Source: Bifidobacterium pongonis (GTDB lineage: Bacteria; Actinomycetota; Actinomycetes; Actinomycetales; Bifidobacteriaceae). Taken from it: DNA of 54,847 bases. The first letter of the stretch is position 1. The number at the start of each line of letters is the position of its first letter. The position numbers were made by a program, and so were the translations under genes. Positions 51,005 through 54,847 of the stretch are shown here, piece by piece. The stretch lies in the NCBI RefSeq assembly GCF_019331805.1, contig NZ_JAHBBE010000016.1, positions 1 to 54,847 of the forward strand, in the 5' to 3' direction. Under the pieces are notes generated by a model, which was given only the letters and a program-made list of their open reading frames with translations, ran no database searches and had not been told where the DNA came from.

Positions 51005-51670
51005 TCACCTGCCGGCGTTCAACCAGGTGATGGCCAGCTGCGTGCGATTGTCGAGGGCGAGTTTGTCGAGGATGTCGCTGATGCGGTTGCGCACCGTGCC
51101 TTCGCTCAGGAACAGCCGCGCCGCGATCTGACGGTTGTCCAATCCCTGCGCGACCAAGGCGGCGATATCGCGTTCCCTGTCGCTTAACGTGTCGAGCGCC
51201 TTGCGCAAGCCGGCGTCCACATGCCGCCCGCCCGCCGCTTCGCCGTGCTCCGGCGCGGGGGATGTCAGCTTGTCCAACACATCGGCCCCCAGCACGATCT
51301 GCCCGGCCATCACCGCCTGCACGGCCGGGCACACCGAGGCGACGTCCTGTTTGATGAGATAGCCGCGTGCGCCAAGCGCCATGGCCTGCGAGATGTAATG
51401 CCGATCGGCGAATGTGGTGAGGAAGAGGATGCGCGCGGCCTTGTCGAATTCGAGGATGCGACGTGCGGTTTCGATACCGTCCGTGCCGGGCATCTGGATG
51501 TCGATGAGCATCACGTCCGGCCGTTGCGCCGGACCGGCCGTGTACAGCGCATAGGCTTCATCGCCATCGGTGGCGGTCCACGGCACGTCGGCCGTGCCAG
51601 TGGCGCACAGAATCGTCCTCAACGACGAGCAGACGATGGGATCGTCATCGGCGATCGCGACTTTCATCAT
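51005..51670 (-). CDS. NarL/LuxR-type response regulator
   Basis: A 221-residue regulator with a receiver domain (acidic pocket DDD near residue 8-10, phospho-acceptor Asp57 in MLIDIQMPG, Lys in YLIKQD) and a LuxR-type helix-turn-helix (LSDRERDIAALVAQGLDNRQ; recognition helix SEGTVRNRI). Cognate kinase lies 85 bp upstream. Likely target: the divergent ABC exporter via the dyad at 53034-53047. Start: ATG at 51670 with GGGAGG upstream. Confidence 0.93.
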   Translation of the reverse strand: MMKVAIADDDPIVCSSLRTILCATGTADVPWTATDGDEAYALYTAGPAQRPDVMLIDIQMPGTDGIETARRILEFDKAARILFLTTFADRHYISQAMALGARGYLIKQDVASVCPAVQAVMAGQIVLGADVLDKLTSPAPEHGEAAGGRHVDAGLRKALDTLSDRERDIAALVAQGLDNRQIAARLFLSEGTVRNRISDILDKLALDNRTQLAITWLNAGR

Positions 51671-51755
51671 ATGGTTCCTCCCATACGCAGATTCTAGCCC
51701 TGCGCCAAGCCGTCGACCATGCCTTTCCCAAGCCTTGTATGCGGTTGCGCATCCG

Positions 51756-53006
51756 TCACGCGCCTGCCGGCGTCGCCTCCTGCTTGGGGATGGAAGCGAA
51801 CACCCGCCAGCCCGGCCCGTTCGGGCCGTACGCGCAGGTGCCGTCCAACGCCCGCACCCGGGCTTCGATATCCGCCAGTCCCATGGCGCGCGATCCTTCC
51901 GGATCGGCGTTCCCGGCCCGTTGCGCCGGTCCGCCGTCATCCTGCACGACGATCTGCCAGAACGCGGGGAAATCACGCAATATCACTTCGGCATGGGTGG
52001 CCGTGCCATGATGCACCGTATTCGCCAGCGCCTCGCGGACCAGCGCGACGCAGCATCGCGCCACCGGCGCTGGAACATCCTCGACATCATTCGTCACCCG
52101 TACCTCCAAGGCGGACGAGCAACGGCATGCCTCCCCGATCATGGATGCGAAATCGGTCCCCTCATCGGCCAGATCGTGCACGGATCGGCGCATCATCGTC
52201 ATCGCCTCATGCAAGGTGCCGCCGATATCCTCCAACGAGCGTACCGCTTCCGTATCACCGCGCGCCTGCGCCACGACCTTCGACGCTTCGGTCTGCATGA
52301 TGGCGCGGGTAAGCAGATGCCCCACATTGTCGTGGATGTCGCGCGCGATGCGGGTACGCTCGTCCAATGTCGCCATACGCATGGCGATATCGCGTTCCTC
52401 GGCGGATGAAGCCAGGCGTGCCGCCATATCCCGTGCCATGGCGCGACGCGCGTCCCTGGCATGGCGTGAGGAACGTGAAGCGTATGCGAGCCCACGTCTC
52501 GTATGGCCGAGCATGAAGGCGATGACGCAGAACAGGCATGTCATGCAGGCCAGCATCGCCTCACGCGACGGGGAAGCGCCCATGCCGATCGACGTTCCGG
52601 TTGCGGCCATCGCAATCAGACGGACACATGCCGGCAGCCATGCCAGTGCGGCGCATAACGCGATCACGGCGCGAATCCGCGAGGAAACGGGGAATCTCGG
52701 GTCAGGCGCGTCGTGTACGACATACCCGTCGCTGGAGGAACCGCAGCGCGAAACACGTGCGCAGGCATACGCCGCTCCGGGCAGGGCGGTCAGTAGCAGG
52801 GGGAGCGCCGCCACGGCAAGAGCGCAGCAGGCCGAAGGCAGCCATACCAGATCGCTGCGGGAGGACGCCAGCCATTGCGTCAATCCGGCGCAGCATACGG
52901 CCATCAACAGCCCGGCGACGGCGGCGACCGGCACCCCGCCGCAGCACGTCGCCGCCAAAGCCACGGCCATGGCCGTGATCAGCAGCTGCTCCACGATTTC
53001 CTTCAC
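51756..53006 (-). CDS. Sensor histidine kinase (HisKA_3 type)
   Basis: A 416-residue membrane kinase. About six hydrophobic segments occur in residues 1-168, with little extracellular loop, as in intramembrane-type sensors. The dimerisation/phospho-acceptor box is ERTRIARDIHDNVGHLL with His225; the N-box VREALANTVHHG and G-box MGLADIEARVRALDG form a degenerate HATPase domain. Pairs with the downstream response regulator. No start alternative is obvious; ATG at 53006. Confidence 0.92.
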   Translation of the reverse strand: MKEIVEQLLITAMAVALAATCCGGVPVAAVAGLLMAVCCAGLTQWLASSRSDLVWLPSACCALAVAALPLLLTALPGAAYACARVSRCGSSSDGYVVHDAPDPRFPVSSRIRAVIALCAALAWLPACVRLIAMAATGTSIGMGASPSREAMLACMTCLFCVIAFMLGHTRRGLAYASRSSRHARDARRAMARDMAARLASSAEERDIAMRMATLDERTRIARDIHDNVGHLLTRAIMQTEASKVVAQARGDTEAVRSLEDIGGTLHEAMTMMRRSVHDLADEGTDFASMIGEACRCSSALEVRVTNDVEDVPAPVARCCVALVREALANTVHHGTATHAEVILRDFPAFWQIVVQDDGGPAQRAGNADPEGSRAMGLADIEARVRALDGTCAYGPNGPGWRVFASIPKQEATPAGA

Positions 53007-53033
53007 AGGCCCGAGTCTACTTCACCCACACCC

Positions 53034-53047
53034 GTGACAAATGTCAC
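53034..53047. promoter_or_regulatory. Palindrome GTGACAAATGTCAC, likely NarL-type operator
   Basis: GTGACA and TGTCAC flank AA to give a perfect 14-bp dyad. It lies in the 126-bp gap between the divergent kinase and ABC exporter genes. TGACA-N2-TGTCA dyads fit NarL-family regulators. Confidence 0.6.
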
Positions 53048-53132
53048 CATGCCGGGCGTTCTCGTGACCGCATTCACCGGTGTCGCACGCCACGCGCCTG
53101 CAAGAATGGAAGCACACGAGAAAGGAACCCAC

Positions 53133-54095
53133 ATGAGCGTCAACAGCGCGGTGCGCGTGGAACACCTGATCAAACGGTACGGCGATACGCTCGCCCTCGA
53201 CTACTTCGACCTCGACGTGCACGAGGGGGAGATCTTCGGCCTGCTCGGTCCCAACGGTTCGGGCAAAACCACCGCGATCAACTGCATCCTCGCCCTGCTC
53301 ACCTACAGCGAAGGCTCCATCAGCGTATTCGGCGAGCCACTGACCCCCACAAGCTACGACCTGAAACGCCGCATCGGCATCGTCCCGCAGAACGTCGCCG
53401 TATTCGACGAGCTCACCGTCGCCGAGAACATCGACTACTTCTGCTCGCTGTACGTGCCCGACCGCAAGCGCAGGAAGGTGCTGGTCGACGAGGCCATCGA
53501 CTTCGTCGGGCTGGGGGAATTCCGCAAATTCCGCCCCAGGAAGCTATCCGGCGGCCTGCTGCGACGGCTCAACATCGCATGCGGCATCGCCCATAGGCCC
53601 GACCTCATCTTCTTCGACGAGCCCACGGTCGCCGTCGACCCGCAAAGCCGCAACGCCATCCTCGAAGGCATCCAGCGGCTCAACAAGGGGGGCGCGACCG
53701 TCGTGTACACCAGCCATTACATGGAGGAAGTGGAGCAGATCTGCGACCGCGTCCTCATCATGGATCACGGCAGGCATCTCGCGCTCGGCACCAGCGAGGA
53801 GCTCAAAGGCATGATCGAACTGGGCGAACGCATCACCGTGGAAACGCTCGACCTGGGCGAACACGGCAGGAGCGCGGGACAGGTGCTCTCCCGCATCCGG
53901 GATCTCGGATTCGTCATCGAAGCCACCTACGACGGGCGCGAACTCTCCATCCGTTGCAGGCGCGGCACGCATAATCTGCTCGACGTGCTCGACATCCTCA
54001 AAGCCGAGCACGTGAGCATCGGCCACCTCACCTCACGCCCGCCCACGCTCAACGACGTGTTCCTGGAACTGACCGGAACCGCCCTGCGCGACTGA
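53133..54095 (+). CDS. ABC transporter ATP-binding protein
   Basis: A 320-residue ATPase of an export-type ABC system. Walker A GPNGSGKT is at residues 39-46, Q-loop in GIVPQNVAVF, signature LSGGLLRR (position 5 is Leu142), and Walker B LIFFDEPTVAVDP. It has the C-terminal accessory domain (about residues 215-320) common in drug and lantibiotic exporters. Start: ATG at 53133 with GAAAGGA upstream. Permease follows after 11 bp. Confidence 0.92.
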   Translation: MSVNSAVRVEHLIKRYGDTLALDYFDLDVHEGEIFGLLGPNGSGKTTAINCILALLTYSEGSISVFGEPLTPTSYDLKRRIGIVPQNVAVFDELTVAENIDYFCSLYVPDRKRRKVLVDEAIDFVGLGEFRKFRPRKLSGGLLRRLNIACGIAHRPDLIFFDEPTVAVDPQSRNAILEGIQRLNKGGATVVYTSHYMEEVEQICDRVLIMDHGRHLALGTSEELKGMIELGERITVETLDLGEHGRSAGQVLSRIRDLGFVIEATYDGRELSIRCRRGTHNLLDVLDILKAEHVSIGHLTSRPPTLNDVFLELTGTALRD

Positions 54096-54106
54096 AGGAG
54101 CACGCC

Positions 54107-54847
54107 ATGTGGAACAGTTTCCTGGTCTGCCTCAAAGCGAACATACGAGCCAAGGCGGCGTTGTTCTGGCTGTTCGCCTTCCCCTTGATCCTCGCGACCA
54201 TGTTCAACTCGATGTTCGGGCATATCGCCGAATCCTACGAACTCGGCTCCCTGAACGTCGCCGTCGTGAAGGACGATGCGTGGAGCAAGGCGACGGGCGC
54301 GCACGTCTTCGTCGACGGCATCGCGGGATTGAGCGACGGCGGTGACGGCGAAACCAGCGGCGACGGCGAGGGCATCATCGCCACGCGCGACGTCGCGGAC
54401 GCAAGCGAAGCCGTAGCACTCATGCGGAACGGCACCGTGGACGGCGCCATCAACGCGACCGCCGACGGCAAACTCCACCTATCCATCAGCAAGCAGGCGG
54501 CAGGCAAGGCCGACCCCTCCGCGGGAACCAGCTCGACGCAGATCTCGCTGACCGTGCTGCGCAACCTCATCGCACGCTACAACGCCACCGACGCCACCAT
54601 CAGGCACATCCTCGCCACGAACCCGCGGTCGCTCACCGATCCGTCCACGCTCGCCAAACTCGGCGCCTACGACGATTACACGAGCGAGACGACCCTGACC
54701 CATTTCAAGCCCGACGCCACGGCGCGGTACTTCTACGCGCTGTTCGGCATGGTGAGCCTCATGGCCATGTCGTTCGCCATCAACAGCATCACCTCTATGC
54801 AGGCCAATCTCTCGACGCTCGGCATCAGGCAGACCGTCAGCCCGCTG
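54107..54847 (+). CDS. ABC transporter permease (partial, runs off the end)
   Basis: Open from ATG at 54107 to the last base (247 codons, no stop). A hydrophobic segment near residues 19-37 (LFWLFAFPLILATMFNSMFG) is followed by a large soluble domain with a Gly/Asp-rich stretch, and a second hydrophobic segment begins near residue 212 (FYALFGMVSLMAMSFAINS). This is the ABC-2 permease layout with a large extracellular domain. AAGGAG lies upstream. Partner of the preceding ATPase. Confidence 0.85.
   Translation, partial: MWNSFLVCLKANIRAKAALFWLFAFPLILATMFNSMFGHIAESYELGSLNVAVVKDDAWSKATGAHVFVDGIAGLSDGGDGETSGDGEGIIATRDVADASEAVALMRNGTVDGAINATADGKLHLSISKQAAGKADPSAGTSSTQISLTVLRNLIARYNATDATIRHILATNPRSLTDPSTLAKLGAYDDYTSETTLTHFKPDATARYFYALFGMVSLMAMSFAINSITSMQANLSTLGIRQTVSPL

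Noticed and set aside
53544..53560. Unusual LSGGL ABC signature as evidence of an inactive ATPase
   Set aside because: Export-type ATPases of this class often vary at the fifth position of the signature (for example Met); Walker motifs are intact, so activity is expected.

Overview
The window looks like a chromosomal piece of a high-GC Gram-positive actinobacterium, most consistent with Bifidobacterium. The evidence is an oxidative pentose-phosphate set with the actinobacterial/cyanobacterial partner gene opcA, AAAGGA-type ribosome binding sites, frequent GTG/TTG starts, and many sugar-catabolic and LacI/LysR/AraC regulators. No rRNA, tRNA or CRISPR array was seen. Species assignment is inference; no database search was possible.

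Layout. 0.3-3.2 kb: EamA permease and DEAD-box helicase. 3.4-10.2 kb: a minus-strand catabolic block. In transcription order it is a LacI regulator, a GntP-like permease, a TIM-barrel isomerase/epimerase, a PfkB kinase, a 3-hexulose-6-phosphate synthase-like enzyme and a 6-phospho-3-hexuloisomerase-like enzyme, then an aldo/keto reductase past a hairpin. Three copies of a LacI-type operator lie in front of the permease. 10.4-12.0 kb: HAD phosphatase and TSUP permease. 12.0-13.1 kb: a 1.1-kb non-coding stretch with seven palindromic repeats and a separate 20-bp inverted repeat. 13.1-18.4 kb: zinc-ribbon membrane protein, AraC regulator, histidine phosphatase, nagA and a small acidic protein. 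18.6-24.7 kb: uracil permease, an SDR, FetA/FetB-like ABC pair, peptidase E and gnd. 25-29.8 kb: MATE exporter, SDR, flavodoxin, NAD(P)-binding protein and a divergent LysR.

29.9-35.2 kb: zwf-opcA-pgl (minus) diverging from a DXS-like transketolase-family gene (plus) that lacks the usual arginine motif of DXS. With gnd this gives the oxidative pentose-phosphate branch. 35.4-38.2 kb: PatB/MalY aminotransferase, RibD-C reductase and a sugar O-acetyltransferase with a frameshifted tail.

38.2-46.9 kb is an accessory-looking region. It has an orphan DUF4143 ATPase behind three 41-bp-spaced repeats, a nitroreductase broken at a G6/C6 tract, an ArsR regulator, an IS200/IS605 element with tnpA and tnpB, a LysR/aldo-keto reductase pair with a perfect dyad, a second aldo/keto reductase reduced to a remnant, a DUF3737 protein and an NAD(P)H oxidoreductase. 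Part of it shows an A/C strand bias regardless of gene direction. 46.9-54.8 kb: azlCD, cstA with a ybdD-type partner, a NarL-type two-component system, and a divergent ABC exporter whose permease runs off the end of the window.
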